From: Enterococcus innesii
GTDB taxonomy: Bacteria; Bacillota; Bacilli; Lactobacillales; Enterococcaceae
Length of the DNA stretch: 64,000 nt
Reading direction: 5' to 3'
NCBI GenBank assembly: GCA_018982785.1
Contig: JAHHEN010000006.1
Span: forward strand, 331,001 to 395,000
Below the pieces are notes generated by a model. That model was given only the letters and a program-made list of their open reading frames with translations. It ran no database searches and had not been told where the DNA came from. Of the stretch, positions 63,815 through 64,000 are shown piece after piece; the stretch's first letter is position 1, and each line of letters starts with the position of its first letter. The translations under genes were made by a program, and so were the position numbers.

Positions 63815-64000
63815 CTATAATGAATCTGGAATCAACGCTAAGAGTTCTTGTGTCTCAGCGGCTAAAGCGATCGCACCAGCATCAAGCAATTCTTCTTTTG
63901 ACCCAAAACCATATAAAACGCCGATTGCCGGTAACTGGTTTTCTTTTGCACCTAAAATATCATGCTCACGGTCGCCGATCATGATGGTTTGCTGCGCTTT
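63815..64000 (-). CDS. HAD phosphatase, C-terminal part (continues past window)
   Basis: The last ~61 codons: KAQQTIMIGDREHDILGAKE then LPAIGVLYGFGSKEELLDAG. GDREHD with the following G is HAD motif IV of phosphoglycolate-phosphatase-like enzymes. The rest is outside the window. Confidence 0.75.
   Translation of the reverse strand, partial: KAQQTIMIGDREHDILGAKENQLPAIGVLYGFGSKEELLDAGAIALAAETQELLALIPDSL

Noticed and set aside
1..64000. CRISPR arrays, insertion sequences and rRNA genes.
   Set aside because: No spaced direct-repeat array, no transposase and no rRNA signature was seen.

Overview
The window looks like the chromosome of a low-to-moderate GC Firmicute, most likely an Enterococcus. 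This is inferred from the gene set and order (folC-valS behind a T-box, rex, nifS-thiI, ezrA, a TcyP-type cystine carrier, pepC, and radC next to folC). No species call is made.

Positions 1 to about 35,880 are the integrase-proximal part of a siphovirus-type prophage sitting inside radC. Its left end (lysis genes and the other attachment site) lies outside the window. Only the lysogeny block (CI-like repressor, a SHOCT-domain protein, a large serine integrase; 32.6-35.9 kb) is on the + strand. Everything else is on the - strand, so transcription runs from a CI/Cro switch at 32.4-32.6 kb leftwards. It passes through many small early genes, a replication block (short beta-clamp-like protein, DUF2800 and DUF2815 proteins, PolA-type polymerase, primase/VirE helicase, VRR-NUC nuclease, SNF2 helicase) and a late regulator. 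It then enters packaging (terminases, portal, MuF), head (scaffold, capsid), connector, tail tube, chaperone, tape-measure, Dit, Tal and baseplate genes. The order is that of SPP1/TP901-like phages of Gram-positive hosts.

Positions 35.9-64 kb are host chromosome: truncated radC, a HAD phosphatase, folC, valS with a T-box leader, tpx, rex, nifS-thiI, ezrA, an aspartate kinase, a MazG-like protein, a Cof-type HAD, a DUF72 protein, asparaginase, acyl-ACP thioesterase, a fructosamine-kinase-like protein, a protein phosphatase, tcyP, pepC, an acyltransferase, a GntR regulator with a membrane partner, divergent tRNA-Asn and tRNA-Thr, a universal stress protein, a HesB-like protein and the end of another HAD gene.

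A striking property of this sequence is that about a dozen genes, phage and host, including valS-neighbour folC and thiI-partner nifS, are broken by an apparent one-base deletion, nearly always in an A/T (or G) run. That pattern points to homopolymer under-calling in the assembly rather than biology, so I treat these genes as intact and say so in each entry.

The most interesting non-genic structures are: a nested inverted-repeat region at 19.75-19.97 kb (candidate phage origin); a four-copy, 30/31-nt-phased motif array at 12.88-12.98 kb; a promoter-terminator pair ahead of the late operon beside a late regulator gene; repeats with interchangeable hairpin stems in the valS leader; and a terminator hairpin that contains the radC ribosome-binding site.
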